From: Limnoperna fortunei
Taxonomy: Eukaryota > Mollusca > Bivalvia > Mytilida > Modiolidae
Assembly: GCA_944474755.1 (NCBI GenBank)
Contig: OX104112.1
Coordinates: forward strand, 64,077,640-64,141,639
DNA: 64,000 bases
Direction of reading: 5' to 3'
The position numbers and the translations under genes were made by a program. This document shows, in pieces, positions 1-11,019 of the stretch. Position 1 is the stretch's first letter. Each line of letters begins with the position of its first letter. The notes beneath the pieces are model-generated. The model made no database searches. It saw only the letters and a list, made by a program, of their open reading frames with translations, and was not told the origin of the DNA.

Positions 1-1740
1 CCCTTAACTCTGAACAAAACAAATTTTGACCTAAAACACATTTTTCTTTTTCAATATTCACAAACTTATGATGTTTATAGTTTGAAAACTACGAAAACTT
101 CCGAGAATGCAGAATACACTCTTATCTTTGTTGAATTGATTTCAATTGATCTGGTAATATATTTATCAGGTATTTTATACAATATATGCGGATATATAGA
201 GGGATATATCAATTATAAGGGTATCACAGTTGGCTTTATCAAGAGAGTTTTGTAGAACCCGCTGGTGTCATACACAAGAATGCATACGTTGAAGTGTTGG
301 TTTCTCAAAAGAAAGGAAGTCACATTTATAAATCATATGGGTTTGATTGTATTAGATTATTTCTATAGTTTTGATAGAATTCAAACAAACTCTAAATAAG
401 CTTGCGATTACAGGGTGGGTAAAAAATACAGAATCAAATTTTGTCTTTAACTACATTTGCGCTACGTAACCGTAGCAACAGTAATTACATCTTGATAGTT
501 TATTATTTAATAAAATGTGTTTATTTTACATGGAGCCTCTTGCGGACTGTAAATGATTCCTACCTGGTACTTCGATACTCCGTCACCTAAAAAAAATTTA
601 GTTGGCCTCAAGTTATATTTGGTTGTTCACTAATGTTTGAAAATCGTTGAAAATCTGCCTGTTGCATAGATAACTCAACTAGATACAAATAAACGATTCC
701 ATTTTGTCATCGATTTAAATGACAATAATGACAAAGTGCTTTTTTCCAAATAAAATACGAAAGTTTAGAAACCAAACAGTGTACTGTCACTGTCAGCACA
801 AAATATTAATAATTTTCCTTTTAACATTCATCGCAATTAATACAGGATATGCAGAATAATTTGGTAATATTTACAATTATAATGTGCAATATCATTAATA
901 AATGATAATCTCATTGACCATTCATAAGAAAATTACAGTATACGAACACGCTGTTTTACTTAAAAGGATAAACTGATAATATCAGACCCAGTTTTTGCTT
1001 CATGGAGCCTCTGGATTGTATTCGCCAAATAGATCTCACCGTATTGAGATATCAGTGTAAACAAATAACTGCGATATTGATTAACAATTTGTAGAAAATG
1101 CTCATATATAAAGATCTGTTGAGAATACTCTCATACAGTTGCATTGTAACACAACGGTAACATGAAGTACATAATACCATAGTTCCTAATAAAGACGAAC
1201 AGATGTTTGCGATTACAAACAAGTCATAACATAATTGACAAAAAAACAAATATTGCCGTAAATCTGGTTAAAATTTATGTTTTGCATTGAGTATACAGAA
1301 AAGATCACTGTTTAGTAATTACTGTAGCATTTACTATTAGTACGCCTCATTTCCAAGAAAGAACTTGAGTAAATTGTACATACATGCAGTACATGCATAG
1401 TGCATTTCCAAACAAAGCCGAAGACACGTGATTAAAACTACTATCCAATCAGTAAGTAAAATTAACATATTTTTATTACAATTTTTGTTAGTATATAATA
1501 CATATTAAATGTGCAAAGTTTACATGTTACCGGAGTGCACCTCCATCTTATAGGAAAACGGGAATCATTGTCAATTAACATTGTCGAGCAATCTTTCCCG
1601 CAGTAACTGACTCAAACCTACAATCTCTGTGTTGACAGAAGTGATCATATTTCTTTGTTTCGTTGTTTTTTTCTCATCCTTACTACAGCTATATCTATAT
1701 AACTATCTTAGCCATTGAACTCTGCACAGTGTCTGTCTCA
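1..1740. other. Intergenic, nothing recognised
   Basis: AT-rich non-coding sequence. No open frame of convincing length or composition, no tRNA-like boxes and no clear inverted or tandem repeat were seen. Confidence 0.5.
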
Positions 1741-2000
1741 GTGCACCGGCCGGGTATTTTAGAACTATGTTGTATCCACTTCCTCTGTGTATCACCATCT
1801 GTACATTAATATTACCGCTGCGTCTGCAACCCGATCCTCAGACAGGGACACCGGTACCGCCACCCCCGCCACCACCACCACCTGCAATATTGTTGTTTAT
1901 CGTTCTTGCTGTTGGACGGTGATATCAAACTAATACGGTTAATGTTACGGCTCCTAAAACTAACAGGAAATACGACGAAATAGCTACAAATAATATTAAA
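1741..2000 (-). pseudogene. Decayed relic of the glycine-rich secreted protein family
   Basis: Read on the minus strand, one frame gives a hydrophobic stretch (LILFVAISSYFLLVLGAV), then RPTARTINNNIAG followed by about nine glycines and GTG. Further on comes GNINVQMVIHRGSG. The order and spacing match the three intact paralogues at 19.6, 24.1 and 27.0 kb: signal peptide, RPTIAQPVTVNID, Gly run, GTGDGG, GDINTTIIINKG. The frame has an in-frame TGA before the RPT motif and another after GTGVPV, and no ATG is left at its start, so it reads as a pseudogene. On the other strand the same DNA gives a 51-codon proline-rich frame (1767-1922), which is best explained as the antisense of the glycine run. 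The match is short and low-complexity in the middle, so confidence is moderate. Confidence 0.42.
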
Positions 2001-2019
2001 ACATTAAATAAAAATCTTG

Positions 2020-2105
2020 GTATTCCTGCCGAAGGTCGGGGTTTTCACAGTGTACTTCGGCTTCCGCCCCCCATAAACCTGGGCGATGCGATATTGCTCA
2101 AAACT
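2020..2105 (+). repeat. SINE body fragment
   Basis: The string ccgaaggtcggggttttc, followed by cttcggcttccgcccccc and aataaacctgg-like sequence, matches the body of the SINEs at 36395-36535, 39165-39295 and (minus strand) 57625-57870. It is only the 3' body; no tRNA-like head is visible upstream. Confidence 0.45.
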
Positions 2106-2109
2106 TTCT

Positions 2110-3534
2110 GCTGATAGTATGATTATTAATTCATTATAATATTGCGAATATTTGAAAACTGGAAGACGTCAACCTACGTCCGCCATTTGTAATCATTTGT
2201 CGTTAGCGCGATAATCTAGACAGCTTACTGGTATTGCATCGTATTAATCTAGTTTCATCAATAAAACCTCTCATTTCATGTTTATTTTCAACATTTTTTA
2301 TCGGATATTTATATTTGATGTTTCCCGTGCGGAATGTTTCAGTTAAGTTTGATATGAAACAAGTTTGTACATCCATGCAAACTACGCTAAAGTTATTGAA
2401 AAATGTCTAAATTTTCTAAAAATTGTCTTACTTTAGTATAACGAGGATATTAAAAGTCCTGTTTGAAGCTTTATTTGAGATACCGCTTTACTCCCATTAC
2501 ATTGAATGACTGACACTATTTAAATCTATCTTATGGATTTGTTTTTAACGAAACGAATTTTTCATTTATTTCAATTACGACAAATTGTATTCGTTCCGAC
2601 ATTAAATATAACCTGATTCCATAATTTTGACTTACCGTTAAATTCAAAATGTCAACTCCGAGCAAAATTTCGTCTTGATAATTCAAACATGGATTACTTA
2701 AGTGAACATAGTTTTATTTATTTAAAAAAAGTATAGTCTTTGTGTTTATGTTAGTTTCATTATATTTCACATGTTAAAATATACAGAACTTCTGAAAAAA
2801 TTTTGCTCCGAGAAAATTCAACTGACAGATAAAACCTCACTTTTCAAATAATAATAAAAAATTTAAGACAGATGAAAATGATAAAAACAAACGTGAAATG
2901 GGAGGTTTTATGTTATAGAACTACGTATTAATCCAACAAGTCAATACCCTTACACTTAAAAAATAATGCACAATAAAAAGGAGATGCACGAGATACACGA
3001 TCCGTATATTTTAGGTAACAAAGTATCTAAGAATTCTATTATCGTTCACTGCAATCTACTTTTGATAAGGATCGGGGTGACGACCCAAAAAACCATGCGA
3101 TATATAAATTTTTGATCGTATATTTTAATCGGGTACCAGGAAATATGTTAATGTAATAAACAAATAATTTTACAATAATTCAACGCAAGACTTAGCAATA
3201 GAAATGATAAATAAATTTATAATTAGATAACATAAGAATGAAGAATGAAGAAATATAAGTAAGATAGCATTTATTATAGCTTAAGCTGACGTGGTCGAAG
3301 TGCACACTATGTGTTTAATTATGCAATATTTTTATTATTATATTGTGTTTAAAAATACAACATATTCATCTAGAATGAAAACCTTAAAAAAATCCTTTGA
3401 TCGTATGATGCAGCTTTGAATTACTTTTTCTATATTACAAGCATTTTTCTGCTAACGCTGAGATATTTGAAAGGAAGGTTATTTCCGTTCAAAAGTTCTT
3501 ACTTGCATTTTTATTGTTTTTTTAACTATAAGCC
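2110..3534. other. Intergenic, nothing recognised
   Basis: AT-rich sequence without a supportable gene, RNA or repeat. Confidence 0.5.
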
Positions 3535-3540
3535 ATAAGC

Positions 3541-3977
3541 TACGACGGCTTATTCGTGCCAAACAACAAATAGAAAAAAAATCTTATTTCGTTTGAACGG
3601 TTTATTAAATCGTTCCAACGGTTTAATAAATCGTTTCAACGATTTAATAAATCGTTACAACGATTTATTAAATCGTTTCTACGGTTTATTAAATCGTTTG
3701 AACAGTTTATTAAATCGTTACAACGATTTATTAAATCGTTTCAACGATTTATTAAATCGTTACAACGATTTATTAAATCGTTTGAACAGTTTATTAAATA
3801 AATCGTTGTAACGATTTAATAAACCGTTCAAACGATTTATTAAATCGTTTGAACAGTTTATTAAATCGTTACAACGTTGAAACGATTTATTATACCGTTG
3901 GAACGATTTAATAAACCGTTCAAACGAAATAAGAATTTTTTTTTCTATTTGTTGTTTGGCACGAATAAGCCGTCGTA
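3541..3977. mobile_element. Foldback element: long inverted ends around an array of near-palindromic units
   Basis: Terminal inverted repeats of about 70 bp start TACGACGGCTTATTCGTGCC and end with its reverse complement. They are flanked by identical ATAAGC on both sides (3535-3540 and 3978-3983), a 6-bp target-site duplication. The interior is an array of about 20-bp units of the form AACGATTTATTAAATCGTT, each nearly self-complementary, arranged in both orientations. Frames through the array (N-R-[FY]-N-x-L-[IL] repeats on either strand) are by-products of the repeat. There is no transposase, so this is non-autonomous. Confidence 0.8.
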
Positions 3978-4543
3978 ATAAGCACATCAAAGATCAAATT
4001 ATTGTGTTTTTTAAACTTGTTTACAAAGCATACAACATGTTCAAAGATGATTTATAAGTGGGATAATACTTGATACACGTTGCAGATTGCAAGATTGCAA
4101 TACAATGTAAAAGATGAACTCTAAGAACCTCTTTACTCTTCGCTGTTTCTTTGATCTAACATTTCATAACACTTTACGTGCATGATCTTTAATTATGTGT
4201 AACAATATATATTGTAAGAAGAATTAACAACAAAAAAAAACTGATATTTGAAACTTTAATTGAAAACAGAGCTTACACATCTCTTCAACTGATAATCGTT
4301 ACATTACCATATAAAGTGGTTTTTGGCCTTAAATCCCAGATCAGCCAAAGTATAATACTTTTATTTACCGATTATCGAAAATTGATTTAAAGAAATGAAA
4401 GAAGAACCTAATCATATATAAACACTGTACTGTGTTGATATGTGTGTCTTTCTTCAGAAGACAGTGTTTGGTAAGTATATAACATTCATTTTACAGCAAA
4501 ATTAGAATTACTGTTGTCATTTATAAAAGTAGATATTTATAGG

Positions 4544-4657
4544 TTATTTTCGTTTTTTGAAACGAGATGTGTTTTCTCGTTCCTAACTCGTCGAAGGGCG
4601 ACAGCCCTGAGATGAGATAACGAGAAAGTGCATCGAGTTTCATAAAACGTAAATAAT
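4544..4657. mobile_element. Hairpin MITE
   Basis: The imperfect inverted arms are ttattttcgttttttgaaac and gagtttcataaaacgtaaat, with a further paired block (tttctcgtt / aacgagaaa). The loop holds tcgaagggcgacagccctga. No coding capacity. Confidence 0.5.
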
Positions 4658-4794
4658 CTGTTTATCGCTGTTTTGTAACATTGTGACGTCTTGACAGCGA
4701 GCTGAGATGGGCCCATCTCACGCTAGTAGAGTGAGATGGAATAATATCGCACACAAAGATCAAAGAAAAATACTGCAAAATAGCGATAATACAG
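4658..4794. mobile_element. Second hairpin, directly abutting the first
   Basis: The outer arms are ctgtttatcgctgttttg and caaaatagcgataatacag. An inner palindromic block (gagatgggcccatctcac...gtgagatgg) lies between them. It starts where the previous hairpin ends, so the two may be one composite element. Confidence 0.45.
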
Positions 4795-4914
4795 TCGGAT
4801 CATAATTACACAACACATCGCATAAATTTAATTTCGTGAAACTTTCATAGGCCCTAAAAAACAAACATTCTACTGAGAAACTACTAACATGGAACATATA
4901 TAATCAAACTAATT

Positions 4915-5595
4915 TATATAAAAAGTGAATTGATTGATTGACTGAATTCATTGTATCAGCCATATTGAGGACAAGAATAAGTTATCCAATAATAAATAAA
5001 CGGGGAAATATAAGGACAGATATATGTGCAGATAATTATGAATGACATAATAAAAGCATAGAGTATTGGGTAGGGGCGGAAAATATAGCCTTCTGTAGCG
5101 GTTACAACGAGCTTACTGTTATTGATCTAATCAATGTTGATTAATACCTTATACACAGGGTTCTTGAAGCACGCAATTCATCACACCCTCTTATTCTCTA
5201 ATTATTCGTATATCTTTGCTATTATTTTTTATGGTACATTCCATTTATCTCATGTATTGTACAGCTCTTATCTTACAAATATTAAATTAATATTATTTGT
5301 ATTAAAATGTATGCATGCTCCATGTATTTTTTTGCAACATATTGTATATTTAGAGAAGACTTTATAAGTTTGTCTAACTTGTGTCTTATCCATTTGAGCA
5401 AATTTGAGCAAATAAAATATTTTAAACTAAACTATTGATTTAAATAAAAGAGGCCCTTCGAGTGCAGGAGCGGCACGTTAAAACACGTTAACCAGGATTG
5501 CCCGCGATCAGGCTTTCAATAGTATGACCCGAAGCCTATCCGCCACCTGGGGACGCGTTGGGCAGCTCTGTTGGTCGATTGATGGGTCGATTAAA
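4915..5595 (+). repeat. Dispersed repeat family A, split by a nested insertion
   Basis: This shares blocks in the same order with 8740-9100 and 30605-31075: a (TTGA)n start, attcaggac, gagtattgggtaggggcgg, gtagcg..tacaa, then ccgccacctggggacgcg and agctctgttggtcga. The family is non-coding and about 450 bp long. The right half resumes after the nested element at about 5444. Its class (SINE-like or other non-autonomous) could not be decided. Confidence 0.6.
5131..5432 (+). mobile_element. Nested LINE-type 3' end inserted in repeat A
   Basis: Flanked by TATTGATCTAA (5120-5130) and TATTGATTTAA (5433-5443), an 11-bp imperfect target duplication. The 3' end (gtttgtctaacttgtgtctt, tttgagcaaataaaatat) matches 17250-17465 (+) and 20368-20545 (minus). 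A short open frame over 5134-5367 has no recognisable domain and I take it as chance. Confidence 0.55.
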
Positions 5596-5992
5596 ATGTA
5601 TGCATGCTCCATAAATGTTTCTAGAATTCCCCCTAGAACAGAGACATGAAAACATCGAATGTTGTAATGATTTCCCCCAAAGAACAATGTATTAACACCG
5701 ACCAGTAGATGTTCTTATCTAAGTAAAAATAAAATGGTAATATTTGTGGATGTCTTATATACATTTTTCATTTTTGTTTGCATAATATTCTATATTTTTC
5801 GGAACCGTAAGTTGTTCAGAACTAATGTTCTGAAATTTAAGTCACTGAAAAAAGTTTAAATTATAGTAACTCTAATGATAAAGATATTTCAATTAACACT
5901 TTTAAAAAAACTAAAAAGTGTAAATTTCTCTATTTTCTTAGCTAATGGTCATCTATAAAACGAACCTCAAGCTAAATTGCTTACAATATACA

Positions 5993-6134
5993 ATTATGGC
6001 CTTTAACGAAGGTTATATCCATAACTGTTAAATCAAGAAAGTGTTATTTGTCCGAGGACCGCAGGACCGAGGCAAAATAACTTTTTCGAGATTTAATAAT
6101 ATGGATATTACTTGAAGTCAATTAAAGGCCATAA
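5993..6134. mobile_element. MITE with inverted ends
   Basis: The left end ttatggcctttaa and the right end ttaaaggccataa are inverted, with a second paired block (ttatatccata / tatggatatta) inside. The central part is ggaccgcaggaccgagg. No coding capacity and no target duplication identified. Confidence 0.5.
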
Positions 6135-6429
6135 CTGTATTATTATACTGAACTAAACACAAACAAGAACAAGGGGACAGTGTAGTCATAACTGAGTAAC
6201 CCTTATGAATTTGGTTCGCTCGAACGGTTCATTCTTCCTATTCCCACTTTTTTAAAATTCAGGTAAGAAAAGGTAAAATTTCAAGTGGGAGTAGGTGGAA
6301 AACTTGTGCAAACAAAGGAATATACTGTAAAAACATCAGCTCATTAACTTTTAATTAAATGTTGTTGTTTAGGTACAGGTAAATAAAAATATGTATGAAT
6401 TATGATTTTTATGTATAAGTGCTTTATGA

Positions 6430-6840
6430 TTAAAAAATACGACAAATATCGATGTGTAAAAGGTGGGATGCAGCATCACCAAACTGTACTGTTGTTATCT
6501 CCTGGTTACGGTGTCTAATCTTTAAGTTTTCTAATCTGTTGTTGATATCAACGTACTTTCTCTTTTGGACTGGTCAATTACCACCGGCTGCATACTGTAT
6601 CATGGTCAGGTCATTTATAGCTTCTTCAATCATGCTTAAGAAGTCTGATAAGTTTGACGATGTTTGGGTGTGGATGCCGGATTAATTTCTTTATCTTGCT
6701 ATGCCATCCTTCTAAATGATTAGTTGTCCTTGGACCCTGTGTTTCATAGTGGTTCCATAAGTGTCGGTTCTGTTCTATCCAATAGGTTGTGACATAGTCA
6801 AATGCAGTGCATGTCGCATACCTATGCTGCCTCATAGCTG
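6430..6840 (-). pseudogene. MULE-type transposase, C-terminal fragment
   Basis: Minus-strand frame 6626-6835 encodes DYVTTYWIEQNRHLWNHY followed by ETQGPRTTNHLEGWHSKIKK, the region after the catalytic core in MULE-type transposases that carry the 'R-T-x-N-x-x-E-G-W-H' motif. After a frameshift near 6640 it continues as NDLTMIQYAAGGN, a stop, then KRKYVDINNRLENLKIRHRN and FGDAASHLLHI, the usual C-terminus of this group. It ends at a stop at 6430-6432. The upstream coding part resumes at 7499, beyond an insertion. It is broken by a frameshift, a stop and an insertion, so it is not functional. Confidence 0.65.
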
Positions 6841-7498
6841 AAAATTTGAAATTTTTATGCTGCTTATAGCTGTTTTGCTTTATTTAATTTAACTGTTTGT
6901 TTCTTTAAATTTTAGTGCTTTCTGTACAACTGTTTTACATAACTTATAACCTTTGAACTCTACTAGGCTACTCATAATTACTGCCTGCATATGCTTCTAT
7001 ACTATATATAAACTTATAAATTTATGTTTTTAACTGTTTTTTTATATGTGCTGCTTATCTTAGTTCTGCTTAATTTGTTAGTGCTGTTTGAAACCACTAT
7101 TTTTTTAGTAAAATAAAATGTGCTTTGTTTTATATGTAATGTAATTTTAGTGTTTTCTGTACAACTGCTTTATATAACTTATAACTTTTGAACTCTACTA
7201 GGCTACTTATAATTACTGCCTGCATATGCTTCTATGCTATATATAAACTTATAAAGTTATGTTTTAACTGTTTTTATATATGTGCTGCTTATCTTAGTAC
7301 TGCTAAATTTGCTAGTAAAATGTGCTTGTTTTTATATGTAATGTAATGAAATGTGCATGCATGTTTCTTTTGTTGTTGTGTGTATAGTTATATGTCAGTC
7401 GGTTGTAAGATCTCCTTAGAGCTCGTTTGTCTTGTTGTCTTTGTATATATGTACCGACTATAAATAAAATTTACTTACTTTACTTACTTACTTACTTA
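6841..7498 (+). mobile_element. LINE/SINE-like insertion with TTAC tail inside the MULE remnant
   Basis: It contains two diverged direct repeats of about 230 bp (about 6912 and 7147), sharing tataacttttgaactctact and ttactgcctgcatatgcttc. It ends in taaataaaatttacttac then (TTAC)n at 7466-7497, the kind of simple 3' tail seen on non-LTR elements. It separates two minus-strand pieces of the same transposase frame. No reverse transcriptase is present. Confidence 0.55.
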
Positions 7499-7592
7499 GT
7501 CTGTGAAAGGAGTGTAGTTGATGTTAATATCTTCCTGGTCCATATCAGTAAGGGCATTAAACCATACATCTTCTACTTCAGCAGCAGGTAAT
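7499..7592 (-). pseudogene. MULE-type transposase, upstream fragment
   Basis: The minus strand reads LPAAEVEDVWFNALTDMDQ then INYTPFTD-type residues up to the insertion. In related transposases this block sits immediately before the Y-[VF]-x-x-[TY]-W motif found at 6780-6800, so it is the same gene interrupted by the 6841-7498 insertion. Nothing recognisable continues upstream of 7600. Confidence 0.5.
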
Positions 7593-7599
7593 TAATTAA

Positions 7600-8400
7600 T
7601 TAAATAAAATTATTTAAACTTATCTGTTGACAGTTCATTAGCTCTATTTATGGCAAAGTGAACAGTTTTCAGTCATATTTAGAAGCTTACAGTACTCATC
7701 TGCATATAGCATAGATATAATTTATTTTATCTTAATTTATAAAAAAATAATTCCAAAATACAGGTAAATCTCAGGTAAAATTTAATTAATCGTAACTGTT
7801 ATGAAAACAATTTAGCAATCAAAACATCTATTGTTATTTGCATGTAAGAAAAGGAGGAATAGTATTTTTTTAAAGTGGGAATAGGTGGAAGACACCGCTC
7901 GAACAAATAACTATTTATTTTGTATACGTGCAAATTCCCAGACACAACGGATTTTATTCAAAGTGTACAAATTAATGCCAACAGTATCAGACAAAAAATT
8001 ATGAAAAGCTTAAGGTATATTCTCAAACACTTGACATAAATTGTTAGTATAATTAAATTTTAATTCTTAGATTACCAGAACTATATAAAATAACGGGATA
8101 TAGTATGACTGTATGTGAGATTATGTACGTTGTTTGTGGGACGCGAACCCACAAAAAAACACTAAAAATTTAGTATGTTTTTTAAATTGTTTTTTTTTAT
8201 TATTGAACTTTGGTTTGTTCGTTTATTTTCTTTTTTATCGATTACTTTGAATAGTTCATTAAATTTTATAAGTTTTGTCTGCTCTCCCCGTAACAATGGA
8301 CTATCCCGTAGTTATTTAACCCACCTGTGCTGAGATTCAAATGTTATGTCTAGTTTTTTTTTTCGTAACAGCAGAGCTTCTCGTTCGATTTTGTCCCTAA
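7600..8400. other. Intergenic, nothing recognised
   Basis: AT-rich sequence. A short ggaataggtggaagacac string near 7870 resembles gggagtaggtggaaaac near 6285, so both may be flanks of one larger decayed element around the MULE remnant. Confidence 0.4.
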
Positions 8401-8407
8401 GATCCCT

Positions 8408-8640
8408 TTAATACACGATCAAAATTGTTTTTGTTTGTTTGTTTTTATTGAGGGAGTTCCTGGTGAAAACCCCCGACCTTCGAACAGAAAAACTGGCAAT
8501 CCTGTCAACTAAGATTTTGAATGTAGCACACATTGGCTGCAGTGAGACATGAACCCGCAACCTTAATGTTAACCAGAACGTGATCAATAGTAGATGACTA
8601 ACTACCGTAACTACTCGACAACTGAAGCCTCTCCAAAACA
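8408..8640 (-). repeat. tRNA-derived SINE
   Basis: Read on the minus strand: a tRNA-like head with gtcgagtagttacgg (A-box region) and a weak B-box-like ggttcatgtctc. A body with ggattgccagtttttctgtt, cgaaggtcgggggttttc and cctcaataaaaac follows, ending in a (CAAA)n tail. The same arrangement occurs at 57625-57870. The open frame over this region is incidental. Confidence 0.6.
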
Positions 8641-8739
8641 AAAACGAAATATAAACATTTTCTTTGTGTAACTAATACGCTTCCGTAATACGTTTTCCAG
8701 TACGTGTGTAATTTAATTGTATTGCCAATAAATTGAAGA

Positions 8740-9100
8740 TTGATTAAATGATTGGATGTTCGCTTAACGTCCAGTGAACAGTATTTCAGTACTCGCGACG
8801 AAACCAGTTATCAAACATTAAATATGAAATGGGGTGGACCAAAGGTCAGAGAATTACGACTGATACTGAAAAAGTATGCAGTATTGGCTAGTGGAAAATA
8901 AAGACCTTCAACCAGGACACTTGTATCGAAATCTACAAAAGGTGGTCAATAGTAAGTTACCCTCTATTGTCTTCGGTCATTTTTTATCATGGCCTGTCAA
9001 CCCCCTCACCGAACCCCAGCCAACGAAGGAGGGAAGCTCTCCACCACGTGGGGACGCGGTGACCAGCTCTGTTGGTCGAGTAAGGTCTCAGAAATAAACA
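8740..9100 (+). repeat. Dispersed repeat family A
   Basis: It starts gattggatgttcgcttaacgtccagtgaac and ends cacgtggggacgcggtgaccagctctgttggtcgag in pieces (shared blocks: cgtccagtgaacagtatttc, ggggacgcggtgaccagctc). It matches 30605-31075 and 4915-5595. Confidence 0.6.
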
Positions 9101-9184
9101 AGAGAAGATATGGTTGAACCATATCGGGGAAACTCAATTAAAGTAAATGGAGGATTAAAACAGGAATCCATTTTGTATTGTAAT

Positions 9185-9260
9185 ATGAGAGATTAATACA
9201 ATACAAATACAAATACAAATATAAATAATTTTATTGGCTCAAACTCATCTACAATAAATA
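9185..9260 (-). repeat. Probable non-LTR 3' tail
   Basis: An (AATAC/ATACAA)n run at 9197-9225, followed by attttattggctcaaactc, looks like the 3' end of a minus-strand retroposon. Just after it come direct repeats of tacgtacatta / ttacgtaca (9300-9355). Confidence 0.3.
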
Positions 9261-9675
9261 GTGTAATGGAAAATAATATATAACATCACATGTAATGTTA
9301 CGTAAATTACCGTTACATACATTAACATTACGTACATTATATGTTACGTACAATAAAAGCACTGCATTTTAAATTATTTTGCCTTTAGGTGCTAAATATA
9401 AGTAATATATTTATTATGTTCTGAAGTGCTTTTCAATGTATTTTAGCAGTTATGACACATTATTTAAATGTCTTTAGTGTTTCAGCGCTCACAAACGGTG
9501 TTACGGACCTTAATTTCTTAAACGTGACGCAATAAATTTCGCTGTTTTATTCGTTGCTGACAACAATTTAAATGAAACATAGATAAGCATTTGTTATGAT
9601 GATAATTGGATTCAACTTGATTTAAAACCAATAAAAGAACGTCAATAAACGTATTGGTCAGGCTTTATAGAGAAA

Positions 9676-9790
9676 ATAGATTGATTGTTTGGATGGATCT
9701 TTGCTTTGTGTCCAGCGAACGGTATTTCATTTATGTTCAGGAGTTTTGTTACATACATTAATAGGTTTTTTGCGACATACAATCAAGGCC
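9676..9790 (+). repeat. Fragment of dispersed repeat A
   Basis: The opening block of family A is recognisable (attgattgtttggatggatc, gtccagcgaacggtatttca, ttatgttcaggag); the rest is lost. Confidence 0.4.
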
Positions 9791-9799
9791 ACATATTTT

Positions 9800-10990
9800 G
9801 TAACAAATAACAACTTTTATCGAGACTATATTTCTATCTTCATACAATACAACAATTTATTAATAAGAAAAATCATCAAAAGAATATTTTCCGGGTGTGT
9901 TTAATGATTATTTATAAACTCAAAAGTACTTGATGCAAGAAAGCGACATGGTAAATTTGAGCAGTACTGTACATAACTATTAAAAGTAATGTATGCAAGG
10001 TCAAAACTCAAATGTCAAGTTTGGGTGAACCTTCCGTCTCCAAAACATCGACATTGATACATTTTCTGTACAAGAAATAATTTATTGATACTTTCAGTGT
10101 TCACTGAATAAATATTCGACTTGAAAGTTTGACGACATGTTTTTCTTTAAAATGCCACATTTACGATGGAATGAGACCTCATCAACGCCATCTTTGTACC
10201 AAATTATTTACATTTGTACCGTTTGTTAAATCTGCAGTCCGAATTGGGATAAAGGACTGGTTTTCGTTTGTTTTAAAAATATTCGAAATTCTGAATACAT
10301 TGATTTATGTATTATTTTATTTTGCAAAGATGTACATGTGTAAATCGTGTTTACTGTTAGGACATCATGATGATCAGCTGCAGCAGCACAGGAAGCCATG
10401 GAATATTAACTGTTTACATCACGAAAATTGTTTAATACACCATTACAGGGACAATATAATATTGGACATATTTACAATGCGTTAATTATATAATTAAATT
10501 CAGATGACAGCAGATTTAATGTGCATTTATTATAATAGTACGAAATAGTACGAAATGTTTATTTGTTCAACACATTTACAAGACGTGATTTACAATAAAT
10601 GGTTATGACACATAATCACGTGCACATAATGTAATGAATACAACAATATGATCGTTCACCTAGCCAGCTTGATCGCGTAAGAAAATATGAACAGAATTAT
10701 ATTTTTATTCAAATGCAGATAACAAAATTATTACATTTCGCACTACAAAACATACTGTTTTTCACCTGAAAAATAATCAAAACAATATTACAGATAGAAA
10801 GTACTTACTTCGGTAAATGCAAACATCTAACTATATTATCGCGCAATAGCTCAGTAAACCGTACCTGAAATTAGTTATAACGCCACGTGTGATACAATGC
10901 AATGATTTGAGTTATGATAAATACAAAAATGAATAGAACGAGCGCAGTTTATACTATTTAGTATGTATACACATTTTAATTTATACAGTA
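9800..10990. other. Intergenic upstream of the GPCR gene
   Basis: A 118-codon open frame at 10129-10485 has no recognisable domain, signal peptide or homologue that I know and is treated as chance. At 10989-10998 the string tatatttcag looks like a splice acceptor for a 5'-UTR exon of the GPCR gene. Confidence 0.4.
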
Positions 10991-11019
10991 TATTTCAGAT
11001 GCTATAGGTTTTCTTCAAG

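Noticed and set aside
3593..3990. Asn/Leu/Arg-rich repeat proteins on both strands
   Set aside because: They are translations of the foldback element's near-palindromic units; equivalent frames exist in several phases and on both strands.
10129..10485. 118-codon open frame upstream of the GPCR gene
   Set aside because: No signal peptide, domain or repeat support; composition typical of chance frames in AT-rich DNA.
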